64,000 bases of DNA from Mucilaginibacter rivuli (GTDB taxonomy: Bacteria; Bacteroidota; Bacteroidia; Sphingobacteriales; Sphingobacteriaceae). The notes beneath the pieces are model-generated. The model saw only the letters and a program-made list of their open reading frames with translations, made no database searches and was not told where the DNA came from. The stretch is taken from the NCBI RefSeq assembly GCF_019391655.1, contig NZ_JAHXPQ010000005.1, forward strand, positions 248,001 through 312,000, read 5' to 3'. The position numbers and the translations under genes are program-made. Shown here piece by piece: positions 18,206 to 27,915 of the stretch. The first letter of the stretch is position 1. The number at the start of each line of letters is the position of its first letter.

Positions 18206-20599
18206 ATGAAGTTTTTTTACCTGTTGTTTATCTTAACAGTAATTTCTATCGGAGCGTATTGCCAAAGCTTTTATGTATTTACAAATACCGGTACCGTAAA
18301 AAAGGTAACACTCAACTCGGGTGGAGTAACTTTGGTTGATATTAATATGTGTAGCCTCAATAACGGCGCGGCTATAGCTTTATATAAAAATACTTATTAT
18401 TCCAATAACGGGTCGATCGTTCAGGGCGACTTATCCGGCAATACTGTAAATAATTGTAAAAGACTATCGGTTTCAGCTCCTTCGGGAAACTCGTTAACTG
18501 CTGATTCGACCGGGGTGCTTTACATGGATAACAATACATCCTTATATAAAATAGACCCTAAAACACTTGCTTTAGTTAAATTAGGCAATATGCCTTTCAC
18601 CGCTGGGGGCGATTTGATCTTTTACAAGAAAGACCTGTACCTGGCATCAACAGTTGGCATTGTAAAAATAGACCAGAACAATACCATGAACAGTAGCCTG
18701 CATATACCTATTTCGGGAAGTGTATACGGATTGGCCGCCGTGGCTTACAGCAGTACGCAAAATAAAATATATGCAACAGTAATTAACAAAACAAACCCCG
18801 GTACAACCGATCTTATTGAATTGGATATGGAAAACCGTGCCATTGTAAAAACGGTTGCCACATTGCCATTTATTGTTTATGATGCCGCAAGCGATGTGGA
18901 AGGCGGCACCGTACCTCCAATAAAAATAACATCAATTACGCAATCGATGGAATGCCCTTATACCGGCAAGGGTGTTGTTCAGGTTAATTGCGAAAATCCG
19001 TTGGTTGATTATCAGTACATTTTTAATAATACGATAACCAATACAACAGGTGTATTTACCGGGATATCGCCCGGAACTTACAATATCAGGGTAAAATCAA
19101 CATTGGCAACAAAGGATACCACAGTAACCATTAACGCCCATGCTTTTGACAAGCCTGTCGTAACACCAACAAAAATAGATGAATACTGTAATCACAAAGG
19201 CCAGATCAGTTTCACTATAAACGGAAACAGCAGTTTGTATACTATTCAATCAGGCACATCAAATTTTCCGGTAAACCATGTATTTACCAACCTTGATGCC
19301 GGTAATTACTTTTTTAGTTTACTTAATTTAAGCGGTTGCCCTATTGACACTTTTACCCTTAAATTAAACAAAATAACATGTACTATCGATATTGATTCGA
19401 TAACCGTACACAAAACTTGTGCCGACCTGCACAACGGCAACATCCAGGTTTATGTTATAAAACAACCTGCTGTATCTTATACGTATCTTTTTAATAATAG
19501 CATCAGCAATACTACCGGGGTATTCAACAATATTGCACCAGGAAATTACCCCATCAATATTAAAACCTCCGATGGCGTAAGTAAGGATACATCAGTAATC
19601 GTCCCCGATTACTTTTTAACTAAACCAATAGTCGGCATATCAAAAACCGATGAGAATTGTGACCAAAAGGGTAGCATCAGTTTTTCAACAAGTTTGGGCG
19701 CCAGCCTTTATAATATTCAATATAATAGCACAACCTATCCTTTTAATAATGTATTTAATGGCCTAACTGCCGGCGAATACCGTTTTAAATTACAGAATAG
19801 AAACGGCTGCCTTATAGATACCTTTTATGTAGCGTTGCAAAGGGCAAAATGTAATATCGTTATTGATTCGATTAGCATTCACAAAACATGTGCTGATTTA
19901 CATAAAGGCGATATACAGGTTTACCCTGTACAACACACTACAGTAACATACACTTACCTGTTTAACAACAGCATCTCTAATACAACAGGGCTGTTTAATA
20001 ATATTACCCCGGGTACTTACCCTATCAATATTAAAAACAGTGATGGCCTGAGTAAAGATACATCGGTTACCATCCCCGATTTTTATTTACAAAAGCCTGC
20101 GGTAACTTATAATACTGTTGATCAAATTTGTCATTTATCCGGCAAGATCACGGTATTTGCGCAAAAGAGTAATGAGCAGTATAGTGTTAAACTTGGCACA
20201 GCTACACATCCGTCGGGCTATGTATTCAACCTTGTTGCGGGCAGCTATTTATTCTCGGTGTTAAACAGCAATGGTTGCCTTGTTGATACGTTAACCATCA
20301 GCATAAAATTTGAGCAATGCCAGCCTGTTATTTTCCCCAATACCTTTACGCCTAATAACGATGGCATAAACGATATTTTTAAACCTATCCAAAACGGAAG
20401 GGCTACGCAATATAAATTATCAATATTTAACCGTTATGGTGGCCTGATGTTTACCTCTGCCGATATGAACATTGGCTGGGATGGAACTTATAAAAATTCG
20501 TCGGTACCTGTGGGCGCTTATTATTGGCTGGCAACCTATTATAATAATGATGAAAACAAGTACAGCTCGCAATCAGGTTCTGTTCTGCTGGCCAGGTAG
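18206..20599 (+). CDS. Surface/secreted protein with gliding-motility-associated C-terminal (T9SS type B) domain
   Basis: Protein of 797 residues with a signal peptide (MKFFYLLFILTVISIGAYCQ). Residues about 20-240 resemble a beta-propeller-like region (repeated short strands such as LYKIDPKTLALVKLG). Three tandem modules of about 155-160 residues follow; the second and third are near copies (SITVHKTCADLHNGNIQVY versus SISIHKTCADLHKGDIQVY, each followed by YLFNNSISNTTG), and the first is a divergent version. Each module contains cysteines suited to disulfides. The C-terminal 90 residues are the CHU_C-type signal: FPNTFTPNNDGINDIFKP, YKLSIFNRYG, GWDGTYKN, VPVGAYYWL. The protein should be exported by the type IX system and attached to or shed from the cell surface. 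Ligand is unknown. Confidence 0.9.
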   Translation: MKFFYLLFILTVISIGAYCQSFYVFTNTGTVKKVTLNSGGVTLVDINMCSLNNGAAIALYKNTYYSNNGSIVQGDLSGNTVNNCKRLSVSAPSGNSLTADSTGVLYMDNNTSLYKIDPKTLALVKLGNMPFTAGGDLIFYKKDLYLASTVGIVKIDQNNTMNSSLHIPISGSVYGLAAVAYSSTQNKIYATVINKTNPGTTDLIELDMENRAIVKTVATLPFIVYDAASDVEGGTVPPIKITSITQSMECPYTGKGVVQVNCENPLVDYQYIFNNTITNTTGVFTGISPGTYNIRVKSTLATKDTTVTINAHAFDKPVVTPTKIDEYCNHKGQISFTINGNSSLYTIQSGTSNFPVNHVFTNLDAGNYFFSLLNLSGCPIDTFTLKLNKITCTIDIDSITVHKTCADLHNGNIQVYVIKQPAVSYTYLFNNSISNTTGVFNNIAPGNYPINIKTSDGVSKDTSVIVPDYFLTKPIVGISKTDENCDQKGSISFSTSLGASLYNIQYNSTTYPFNNVFNGLTAGEYRFKLQNRNGCLIDTFYVALQRAKCNIVIDSISIHKTCADLHKGDIQVYPVQHTTVTYTYLFNNSISNTTGLFNNITPGTYPINIKNSDGLSKDTSVTIPDFYLQKPAVTYNTVDQICHLSGKITVFAQKSNEQYSVKLGTATHPSGYVFNLVAGSYLFSVLNSNGCLVDTLTISIKFEQCQPVIFPNTFTPNNDGINDIFKPIQNGRATQYKLSIFNRYGGLMFTSADMNIGWDGTYKNSSVPVGAYYWLATYYNNDENKYSSQSGSVLLAR

Positions 20600-20606
20600 T
20601 ATTATA

Positions 20607-21446
20607 TTAAATTTCATCAAGCTTAAAAGCACCTTTCACCCTTATCCCCTTTTCTGTCATCTGCAGGGTACAACATTCGTTAACCGGGTCGTGCTCTAAA
20701 AACAGGATATATTCTTTTTCAACAGCTTCGGTTAAAAATGCTTTCTTTTCGGTAAGCGTTTGCAGCGGGAACATATCATAGCTCATTACATAAGGCATAG
20801 GGATATGCCCGATTGACGGCAGCAGATCGGCCATGTACAGAACCGTTTTGCCTTTATAGGTTATTTGCGGCAGCATCATAGCATCGGTATGGCCAAAAGC
20901 AAAACGTATTTTGATGTTATCTGTAAATTGAACACCATCCTGTGCATCAACAAACTTCAGTTTTCCACTCTCTTGTATCGGGAGGATATTGTCCTTCAGG
21001 AAGGATGCTTTCTCACGATCGTTAGGATAAACTGCCCAGTTCCAGTGCTTTTCGTTACTCCAGTAAGTTGCCTGCTTAAAAGCAGGTACAAGGTTTTCGC
21101 CTTCGCGGATAATAGCCCCACCGCAATGGTCAAAGTGAAGGTGGGTTAAAAACACATCGGTAATGTCACCGCGATGGAAGCCGTATTTTGCTAATGATGA
21201 ATCAATGGTAGCATCGCCACTTAAATAGTAATGCCCCATAAACTTCTCATCCTGTTTATCACCGATACCTGTATCTATCAATATTAAGCGGCCTTCATCC
21301 TGCACCAGCAAACAACGCATGGCCCAGGTGCATAGGTTATTTTCATCGGCCGGGTTAGTGCGGCTCCATAATGATTTAGGTACTACGCCAAACATGGCAC
21401 CACCATCTAATTTAAAAAAGCCGGTATCAATTGTGAAAAGTTTCAT
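20607..21446 (-). CDS. MBL-fold metallo-hydrolase
   Basis: Protein of 279 residues from the ATG at 21446 (MKLFTIDTGFFKLDGGAMFG). A longer frame to 21485 would run back through a short C/G-rich repeat and is rejected. The metallo-beta-lactamase metal motif HLHFDHCGG lies near residue 110. Further histidines (FGHTDAMM, LEHDPVNE) and the aspartate of LIDTGIGD complete the usual di-zinc set. The layout resembles quorum-quenching lactonases and related esterases. The exact substrate cannot be told from sequence. It is convergent with the T9SS gene (8 bp between stops) and lies downstream of lpdA beyond a terminator. Confidence 0.87.
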   Translation of the reverse strand: MKLFTIDTGFFKLDGGAMFGVVPKSLWSRTNPADENNLCTWAMRCLLVQDEGRLILIDTGIGDKQDEKFMGHYYLSGDATIDSSLAKYGFHRGDITDVFLTHLHFDHCGGAIIREGENLVPAFKQATYWSNEKHWNWAVYPNDREKASFLKDNILPIQESGKLKFVDAQDGVQFTDNIKIRFAFGHTDAMMLPQITYKGKTVLYMADLLPSIGHIPMPYVMSYDMFPLQTLTEKKAFLTEAVEKEYILFLEHDPVNECCTLQMTEKGIRVKGAFKLDEI

Positions 21447-21448
21447 AG

Positions 21449-21472
21449 GCCCCCCTAACCCCCTAAAGGGGG
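21449..21472. repeat. C/G-rich intergenic repeat, copy 1
   Basis: The element reads CCCCCCCTAACCCCC then TAAAGGGGG. It contains a CCCCCTAAAGGGGG palindrome and is inverted relative to a related copy about 75 bp away. It sits immediately upstream of the MBL start. Confidence 0.7.
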
Positions 21473-21487
21473 AATTAAAATTCAATA

Positions 21488-21525
21488 ATAAAAAAACAAC
21501 CCGGCTCTAACAACAGATCCGGGTT
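21488..21525 (-). terminator. Intrinsic terminator of lpdA
   Basis: On the minus strand AACCCGG and CCGGGTT form a 7-bp stem followed by GTTTTTTT, about 44 bp after the lpdA stop. Confidence 0.75.
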
Positions 21526-21545
21526 ACTATATTTTGCTCCTCTTC

Positions 21546-21568
21546 TCCCCCTTTAGGGGGCAGGGGGG
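21546..21568. repeat. C/G-rich intergenic repeat, copy 2 (inverted)
   Basis: It contains CCCCCTTTAGGGGG followed by CAGGGGGGC. Its complement matches copy 1 except for a few bases. It abuts the lpdA stop codon. Confidence 0.7.
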
Positions 21569-22957
21569 CTACAAGTGTATCACCTCGCCATACGCGTCAG
21601 CGGCGGCTTCCATTACAGCTTCGCTCATGGTTGGGTGCGGATGTACCGATTTGATGATCTCCATGCCGGTAGCTTCCAGCTTACGCGCGGTAACTACTTC
21701 AGCTATCATTTCGGTAACGTTCATGCCTATCATGTGGGCGCCTAAAAACTCACCATATTTGGCATCGAATATTACTTTTACAAAGCCATCCTTAGCACCG
21801 GCGGCACTGGCTTTACCCGATGCTGAGAATGGGAATTTGCCTACTTTAATTTCATAACCGGCTTCGCGGGCAGCTTTTTCGGTATACCCTACCGAAGCGA
21901 TCTCGGGCGAGCAGTACGTACATCCCGGGATGTTGTTATAATCTAAAGGCTCTGGGTGGTGGCCTGCTATTTTCTCAACACAGATAATACCTTCTGCAGA
22001 TGCTACGTGAGCCAATGCCTGGCCTTTAACAATATCGCCAATGGCATAAACGCCATCAATGTTGGTTTTGTAAAAATCGTCAACCAATACTTTACCTTTA
22101 TCAGTTTTTACACCAACTTCTTCAAGGCCTATGCCCTCAATGTTAGTAGATACACCTACAGCCGATAAAACAATTTCGCACTCTAATACTTCGGTACCGC
22201 TTGCAGTTTTAACATTTACCTTACAACCTGTACCCGAGGTATCAACAGACTCAACAGTTGAACTGGTCATGATATTGATGCCTTGCTTTTTTAAGCTGCG
22301 TGCCAATGCTTTTGATATCTCTTCATCCTCTAACGGAACAATGTTATCCAAAAACTCAACCACAGTTACTTTGGTACCGATAGCGTTATAAAAATAAGCA
22401 AACTCGATACCTATAGCACCCGAACCTACAACCACCATTGATTTTGGTGTTTTAGGCAATATCATAGCCTGGCGATAGCCAATTATTTTTTTGTTATCCT
22501 GCTTAAGGTTTGGCAACTCGCGCGAGCGGCCGCCTGTTGCTAATATAATATTGGTTGCGGTAAGATCTTTTGATGTACCATCGGCACCTTTAACTTCAAC
22601 TACACCTTTAGCTTTAAGCTTACCGGTACCCATGATCACGTCGATCTTGTTTTTCTTCATCAAAAACTGAACGCCTTTGCTCATGCCATCGGCAACACCA
22701 CGGCTGCGCTTAATAACGGCTTCAAAATCAACCGTGCCCGAAGGTACTGTTATACCGTAATCGGCAGCGTGATTTACATATTCAAAAACCTGCGCACTTT
22801 TCAACAGTGCTTTAGTTGGTATACAGCCCCAGTTTAAACAAATACCGCCAAGCGATTCCTTTTCGATGATGGCAGTTTTTAAACCCAGCTGTGAGGCCCT
22901 TATTGCGGCTACATAGCCACCCGGGCCACTACCAATAACAATCAGATCATAGTTCAT
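21569..22957 (-). CDS. lpdA: Dihydrolipoyl dehydrogenase
   Basis: Protein of 462 residues, the E3 flavoenzyme of 2-oxoacid dehydrogenase complexes and the glycine cleavage system. The N-terminal FAD motif is VIGSGPGGYVAAIRA. The redox disulfide is GGICLNWGCIPTKALL (C40 and C45). The NAD motif is VVVGSGAIGIEFAYFY, the second FAD motif is GVYAIGDI, and the C-terminal catalytic pair is HPHPTMSE. All catalytic residues are present. No E1 or E2 genes are adjacent, so it may serve several complexes. A TAGCTTTG box lies 28 bp upstream, and a hairpin terminator follows. Confidence 0.97.
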   Translation of the reverse strand: MNYDLIVIGSGPGGYVAAIRASQLGLKTAIIEKESLGGICLNWGCIPTKALLKSAQVFEYVNHAADYGITVPSGTVDFEAVIKRSRGVADGMSKGVQFLMKKNKIDVIMGTGKLKAKGVVEVKGADGTSKDLTATNIILATGGRSRELPNLKQDNKKIIGYRQAMILPKTPKSMVVVGSGAIGIEFAYFYNAIGTKVTVVEFLDNIVPLEDEEISKALARSLKKQGINIMTSSTVESVDTSGTGCKVNVKTASGTEVLECEIVLSAVGVSTNIEGIGLEEVGVKTDKGKVLVDDFYKTNIDGVYAIGDIVKGQALAHVASAEGIICVEKIAGHHPEPLDYNNIPGCTYCSPEIASVGYTEKAAREAGYEIKVGKFPFSASGKASAAGAKDGFVKVIFDAKYGEFLGAHMIGMNVTEMIAEVVTARKLEATGMEIIKSVHPHPTMSEAVMEAAADAYGEVIHL

Positions 22958-22985
22958 ATTCTTTTCTAATATTACGATTTACCGC

Positions 22986-22993
22986 CAAAGCTA
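22986..22993 (-). promoter_or_regulatory. -7 box for lpdA
   Basis: The minus strand reads TAGCTTTG, 28 bp upstream of the lpdA ATG. Confidence 0.5.
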
Positions 22994-23260
22994 AATAAAA
23001 ACGCGCATATCAGGAACATACAATCATTTTTATGACCAGCCACTTAAATTAGTTAATAAATAAGAAAATATACCGTTTTAGTATTGGGAACAAAAACACA
23101 TTTTAGTTTAAAATACGACGCTTTTATTTTGCAAAAACGTTTACATAATTGGTATTTTATTGAAAATAATTTGCTAACCACATTGATTTATTGCGAATTA
23201 TGTGGATAAAAATCCAACAATTGTTAACATTGACTTAACATTCATTAAAACCTAAGTAGC

Positions 23261-23268
23261 TATCTTTG
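23261..23268 (+). promoter_or_regulatory. -7 box for the Oar-like receptor gene
   Basis: TATCTTTG matches TAnnTTTG, 51 bp before the ATG. A TTGACTT-like stretch lies too far upstream to be a proper -33 element. Confidence 0.5.
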
Positions 23269-23319
23269 TCACAATACTGATATTATTAATTTAATTTAAA
23301 CAATTTAAAAAAGAAAAGT

Positions 23320-26300
23320 ATGAGGAAGCATTTACTCATTTTATTTATTGCTTTGTTTACTACCGTAGTAGCCTTCGCACAGGTTACAACAAGTAGTGTA
23401 ACGGGCACCGTGAAGGACGCCAAAGGTGTTACTTTGCCAGGTGCTACAGTTACAGCAACGCACATTCCCTCGGGATCTGTTTATTCAACAGTTACAAGTG
23501 CTACAGGTAAGTACACCATTCCTAACATGCGTGTAGGCGGGCCTTACACAATTAAAGTAACTTACGTAGGTTTTGAGCCACGTACCGTTACCGACCTTAC
23601 TTTAGGTTTAGGTGACCCATTAAAAATTGATATTAAGTTAGATGATGCCGCCCATGCTTTAGCAGCGGTAAGTGTAACATTAAACAAAGGAGCAGTAATC
23701 AGTTCTGAAAGAACAGGTGCTTCTACACGTGTTAACCAACGCCAGTTAGTTGATCTTCCTACGGTATCAAGAAGTTTACAGGATTTTACACGCTTAACCC
23801 CTCAGGCTATAGCAAGCACCAGTGGCTCGGATGGTAGCCCATTGGGTATCCAGTTTGCGGGTCAAAGCAACAAGTTCAACCAATTTACAATTGACGGTGC
23901 CAACGCAACCGACGTGTTTGGTTTAGCTGGCTCGGGTACTAACGGTGGCCAGGCAGGTATTAACCCTGTACCTCTTGAATCAATACAAGAGGTTCAAATT
24001 GTATTATCACCTTATGATGTAACCCAAAGTGGTTTTACAGGTGGTGGTATTAATGCTGTTTCTAAAAGCGGGACCAACGATTTTCATGGTTCAACTTACT
24101 ATACCTTCCAAAACGAAAAACTGGTTGGTAAAAACGTATTGAGCAGCTTACCTTATGCAAAATTCAAAAACTACACTTTTGGTGCGAGTTTGGGTGGCGC
24201 TATCGTTAAAAACAAATTGTTCTTTTACGCTAACTACGAAAAATACGATAACATTTCTCCAATAGGTTTTGACCCGACCGAAGCCGGTTCCGGTTCAAAC
24301 TTTGATGTTGCTACATTGCAGAGCCTTAAAGATTTCATGCAAACCAAATATGGTTATGATCCGGGAAGCTTTGGCGCGATGAACAAAGAAACCTACTCAA
24401 ATTCTGTTTTTGCACGTATCGACTGGAACATCAACGACAAAAACAAGATCACTTTCCGCCACAGCTATGTAAACGGAAGCGCGTATAACATCAGCCGCGG
24501 CCCAAACACTATGGCTTTCTCTGAAGCTGGTAACTACCAGATCAATACGACAAACTCATCAGTAATTGAGTTAAACAGCAGCATATCAAAAAGCTCATCG
24601 AACGTATTAAGATTAACTTATAACTACGTACGCGACAGAAGGGCTACTTCAGATTTCCCTAACATACAGATCACTCAGGCTGGTTTAACCTATAACTTAG
24701 GTGCAGATTTTTCATCAGCAGCCAACTCTTTAGGCCAGGATAATTACACCATTGCTGATAACTTTACCTTGTATAAAGGAAACCACACTATCACTTTGGG
24801 TACAAGTAATGAGTTTTATAACACAGCTAACGTGTTTCAACAAGGTTACGGTGGCGCTTATACTTATGCAAGAAGTACCGTTGGTGTAGATAACATTGCT
24901 GATTTTAAAGCCAATAATATTGCACCAAGTTCATACACTTTAACTTATGTACCGGGCGATGTTACTGCAAAATATACAGCAAGCGTACACGCTGCTCAAT
25001 TAAGCATTTATGGACAGGATGTTTGGGCTGTTAATGATAACTTTAAACTAACCTACGGTTTAAGGGTTGATTTGCCGCTTTATTTTAATAAGCCAACCGA
25101 AAATGCTGCATATAATGCTGACCCTGTATTTTCTGCAAACCCAAATACTACTACACCTAAATCAACACCTTTATTCTCGCCAAGGGCCGGTTTCAACTAT
25201 AATGTGAACGGTACAGGCGAAACTCAATTACGTGGTGGTATTGGCTTATTTACAGGCCGTGCTCCATTTGTTTGGTTATCAAACGCGTACACCAATACTT
25301 CAGTAGCTACCATCAGGTTTACAGCTATACCAGCAAGTGGACGTTTCCCTGTTGATCAGGCTGCATTGAGCAACACACTACACGGTGTTTATATCCCACC
25401 AACCGGTTCATTCGCATCAGGTGAGATCGACGTAATCGATAAGAACTTTAAAGTACCTCAAACTTTCCGTGCTAACTTAGCGGTTGACCAAAAATTACCG
25501 TTCTGGGGCTTAATAGGTACATTAGAGGGCATCTTTACTAAAAACATCAACGCTGTTTATTACCAAAACTTAAACGTTGGCCCACAAACCGGCGAGATAT
25601 CTATAGGTAACAGTACCCGCGAGTTCCATAACTTTGCAAGGTTAAACAGTAATTTTAGCGATGTTATACAAGTAACAAACACCAGCTTAGGTTATGCTTA
25701 TAACTTAACAGCGCAAATTCAAAAACCATTTGCAAAAGGATGGACAGGCTCGGTAGCTTACACCTTTGGCGAATCATTCTCGTTAAACGACGGAACAAGC
25801 TCAACAGCAGCTTCAAACTGGCGCTTTGTTGAAACACAAACCGGTTTAAATAACCCTGATGAGGCACGCGCTAACTACGATCCGGGATCACGTTTTGTTG
25901 CTTACGTATCTAAAAAGTTCTCTTACCTGAAAGGTAAAATGGCTACTACTGTTGGTGTGGTTTATACAGGCCAATCTGGTATACCGTTCTCATATGGTTA
26001 TTCTAAAAACATTACCGGTGATGACGTAACTAACAAAGGAACCGCCAACAACAGTGGTAACTTAATATATGTTCCATCTGAGTCGGAATTGAATGACCCT
26101 CTTGGTTATGTAGCTTACGGAATGACTGTTACTTTACCTGCAGCCGGAGCAAACCCGGCAAAAACTCCGGCCCAGCAATGGCAAGAGTTTGGCGATTTTA
26201 TTCATAGCCAAAGTGGTTTAGTACAGTATCAAGGTAAAGTTATACCACGTAATGCTGAAAGAACACCTTGGGAAAATCACTTTGACTTAAAAGTAACACA

Positions 26301-26601
26301 AGATTTTACATTGGTTAACAATCATAAGTTATCCGTATCAATGGATATACTTAACGTTGGTAATTTCTTGAATCAGGCATGGGGTAAAGGTTATTTTATA
26401 ACTAACCAAACTTATGTTGCCGTTACCGTTGGAACACAATCTGCTACCACTACTACTGCAGGTGTAACAACAACAAGCAAAACAACTTTCCAATTTGATA
26501 AGAGCAAATTGAACGTAATTGATGGCGCTTACAGACCATATTTTGTAAACGACTTTACTTCTCGTTGGAGAGGCCAATTAAGCGTTAAATACTCTTTCTA
26601 A
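23320..26601 (+). CDS. TonB-dependent receptor, Oar-like
   Basis: Protein of 1093 residues. A signal peptide (MRKHLLILFIALFTTVVAFAQ) is followed by a carboxypeptidase-regulatory-like domain (about 25-115: VTGTVKDAKGVTLPGATV) and a plug domain with RQLVDLPTVSRSLQDFTRL and FTIDGANATDVFG. A large outer-membrane barrel ends in WRGQLSVKYSF, with the terminal aromatic residue. It lacks an obvious TonB box and resembles the Oar family rather than SusC. No SusD-like lipoprotein is adjacent, so a glycan-uptake pair is unlikely. Its substrate is unknown; Oar relatives are linked to export or signalling of proteins. It is monocistronic with a strong terminator. Confidence 0.92.
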   Translation: MRKHLLILFIALFTTVVAFAQVTTSSVTGTVKDAKGVTLPGATVTATHIPSGSVYSTVTSATGKYTIPNMRVGGPYTIKVTYVGFEPRTVTDLTLGLGDPLKIDIKLDDAAHALAAVSVTLNKGAVISSERTGASTRVNQRQLVDLPTVSRSLQDFTRLTPQAIASTSGSDGSPLGIQFAGQSNKFNQFTIDGANATDVFGLAGSGTNGGQAGINPVPLESIQEVQIVLSPYDVTQSGFTGGGINAVSKSGTNDFHGSTYYTFQNEKLVGKNVLSSLPYAKFKNYTFGASLGGAIVKNKLFFYANYEKYDNISPIGFDPTEAGSGSNFDVATLQSLKDFMQTKYGYDPGSFGAMNKETYSNSVFARIDWNINDKNKITFRHSYVNGSAYNISRGPNTMAFSEAGNYQINTTNSSVIELNSSISKSSSNVLRLTYNYVRDRRATSDFPNIQITQAGLTYNLGADFSSAANSLGQDNYTIADNFTLYKGNHTITLGTSNEFYNTANVFQQGYGGAYTYARSTVGVDNIADFKANNIAPSSYTLTYVPGDVTAKYTASVHAAQLSIYGQDVWAVNDNFKLTYGLRVDLPLYFNKPTENAAYNADPVFSANPNTTTPKSTPLFSPRAGFNYNVNGTGETQLRGGIGLFTGRAPFVWLSNAYTNTSVATIRFTAIPASGRFPVDQAALSNTLHGVYIPPTGSFASGEIDVIDKNFKVPQTFRANLAVDQKLPFWGLIGTLEGIFTKNINAVYYQNLNVGPQTGEISIGNSTREFHNFARLNSNFSDVIQVTNTSLGYAYNLTAQIQKPFAKGWTGSVAYTFGESFSLNDGTSSTAASNWRFVETQTGLNNPDEARANYDPGSRFVAYVSKKFSYLKGKMATTVGVVYTGQSGIPFSYGYSKNITGDDVTNKGTANNSGNLIYVPSESELNDPLGYVAYGMTVTLPAAGANPAKTPAQQWQEFGDFIHSQSGLVQYQGKVIPRNAERTPWENHFDLKVTQDFTLVNNHKLSVSMDILNVGNFLNQAWGKGYFITNQTYVAVTVGTQSATTTTAGVTTTSKTTFQFDKSKLNVIDGAYRPYFVNDFTSRWRGQLSVKYSF

Positions 26602-26623
26602 TAAAATAACAATTAAATAATTG

Positions 26624-26654
26624 AAACCCATGACTTTTAGTCATGGGTTTTTTT
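26624..26654 (+). terminator. Intrinsic terminator of the Oar-like receptor
   Basis: AAACCCATGACT and AGTCATGGGTTT form a 12-bp perfect stem with a 3-base loop and a run of T, 22 bp after the stop. Confidence 0.9.
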
Positions 26655-26710
26655 GTTTACAGTAATTTCCCGGTGGCTGTGATAAGATATTCGTACTTTA
26701 GCATCTTAAC

Positions 26711-27544
26711 ATGACTGTACTCATCCTAACGCTAATTATACTGGCCGGGTCTTATGCCGCCGGTTTGGTAGGTTCATTAACGGGCCTGGGTGGCGGCGTT
26801 ATTATTATACCTCTGCTTACCATTCTTTTACATGTTGATATCCATTATGCCATCGGCGCGTCGCTGGTATCTGTTATCGCTACCTCATCCGGCTCGGCGG
26901 CAGCCTATGTTAAAGAGGGCATTACCAATATGCGTTTGGGCATGTTTTTAGAAATAGCTACCACCAGTGGCGCTATAACCGGGGCCATTGTTGCCAAATA
27001 CCTGCCTGTACAATACATCGCTATACTTTTTGGGGTTGTCCTTATTTTTTCTGCGGGCATGTCGCTACGTAAAAAGGTGGAGTATACCGGCCAAAAGAAA
27101 AGCTTGCTGGCTGAAAAGCTGAAACTGAACGGCACCTACCCGGTAAACGATAAGCCTGTAACTTACAATGTGAGCAATGTAGGCGGTGGTTTTTTGATGA
27201 TGATGTTTGCCGGGGCAATGTCGGGCTTATTAGGCATTGGTTCGGGAGCGCTAAAGGTAGTTGCAATGGATGGGATGATGCGGGTGCCTTTCAAGGTATC
27301 AACCACAACCAGCAATTTTATGATTGGTGTTACAGCCGCTGCCAGCGCGGTGGTTTACCTGCAACGTGGCTATATAGACCCCGGATTGGCGATGCCTGTG
27401 GTTATTGGTGTTTTGCTGGGCGCGTTTACCGGTTCAAAAATATTAGTACACTCTCAATCAAAAAAACTGCGATATTTCTTTGCTGTGATAGTTACTTTTT
27501 TGGCTATACAAATGATATATAAAGGCATAAGCGGCACGTTATGA
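26711..27544 (+). CDS. TauE/SafE family sulfite/anion exporter
   Basis: Protein of 277 residues with about eight membrane helices. The first repeat has GLVGSLTGLGGGVIIIPLLT and the second has AGAMSGLLGIGSGALKV, the duplicated Gly-rich motif of TauE/SafE (DUF81) transporters. Family members export sulfite, sulfoacetate or other organic anions; the substrate here is unknown. It overlaps the next gene by 4 bp (ATGA), so the two act as an operon. The pair TauE/SafE plus DUF1634 recurs in many bacteria. Confidence 0.9.
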   Translation: MTVLILTLIILAGSYAAGLVGSLTGLGGGVIIIPLLTILLHVDIHYAIGASLVSVIATSSGSAAAYVKEGITNMRLGMFLEIATTSGAITGAIVAKYLPVQYIAILFGVVLIFSAGMSLRKKVEYTGQKKSLLAEKLKLNGTYPVNDKPVTYNVSNVGGGFLMMMFAGAMSGLLGIGSGALKVVAMDGMMRVPFKVSTTTSNFMIGVTAAASAVVYLQRGYIDPGLAMPVVIGVLLGAFTGSKILVHSQSKKLRYFFAVIVTFLAIQMIYKGISGTL

Positions 27545-27915
27545 AACAGGATAGGGATATACAGCTTTTTATAGGATCGTTGCTTAGATGGGGGGTATTA
27601 CTGTCAATGGCGGTAGTTATATTTGGTGGTACTATTTACCTGTACAGGCATGGCAACAGCATTGCCGATTACTCGATATTTAAGGGCCAGCCTGCTCTTA
27701 CTTCAAATTTCACATCAATTATTAACGGCGTATTCACTTTTAGGGGCCGGGCCATTATACAGCTGGGCATCTTACTGCTCATTGCAACCCCCATTGCCCG
27801 GGTAGCCTGCTCGGCCATGGGTTTTATTGCCGAAAAGGACTACCTGTATGTTGGTATAGCGCTCACGGTACTGGTCATAATAACCATCAGCATGCTGGGT
27901 GGCTTTGGCGGCTAA
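27541..27915 (+). CDS. DUF1634 membrane protein
   Basis: Protein of 124 residues with three membrane helices (about 12-32, 72-90 and 100-120). It contains LLRWGVLLSMAVVIFGG and the C-terminal LTVLVIITISMLGGF, matching DUF1634 proteins that are encoded directly after TauE/SafE permeases. It is translationally coupled to the permease by an ATGA overlap. It may be an accessory subunit of the transporter, which is inferred from conserved pairing and not from a known mechanism. Confidence 0.85.
   Translation: MKQDRDIQLFIGSLLRWGVLLSMAVVIFGGTIYLYRHGNSIADYSIFKGQPALTSNFTSIINGVFTFRGRAIIQLGILLLIATPIARVACSAMGFIAEKDYLYVGIALTVLVIITISMLGGFGG

Larger units (their letters stand above)
22958..23319. other. 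Divergent intergenic region lpdA / Oar-like receptor
   Basis: 362 bp, AT-rich, without coding potential. It holds -7 box matches for both genes and a long leader of about 50 nt before the receptor. No hairpin or riboswitch-like element is obvious. Confidence 0.6.

Noticed and set aside
21447..21485. Extension of the MBL protein by 13 residues
   Set aside because: The extra residues come from the C/G-rich repeat, while the ATG at 21446 gives the family-typical N-terminus.
23320..26601. SusC/SusD glycan uptake locus
   Set aside because: The receptor is Oar-like, no SusD gene follows, and no glycoside hydrolases are near.
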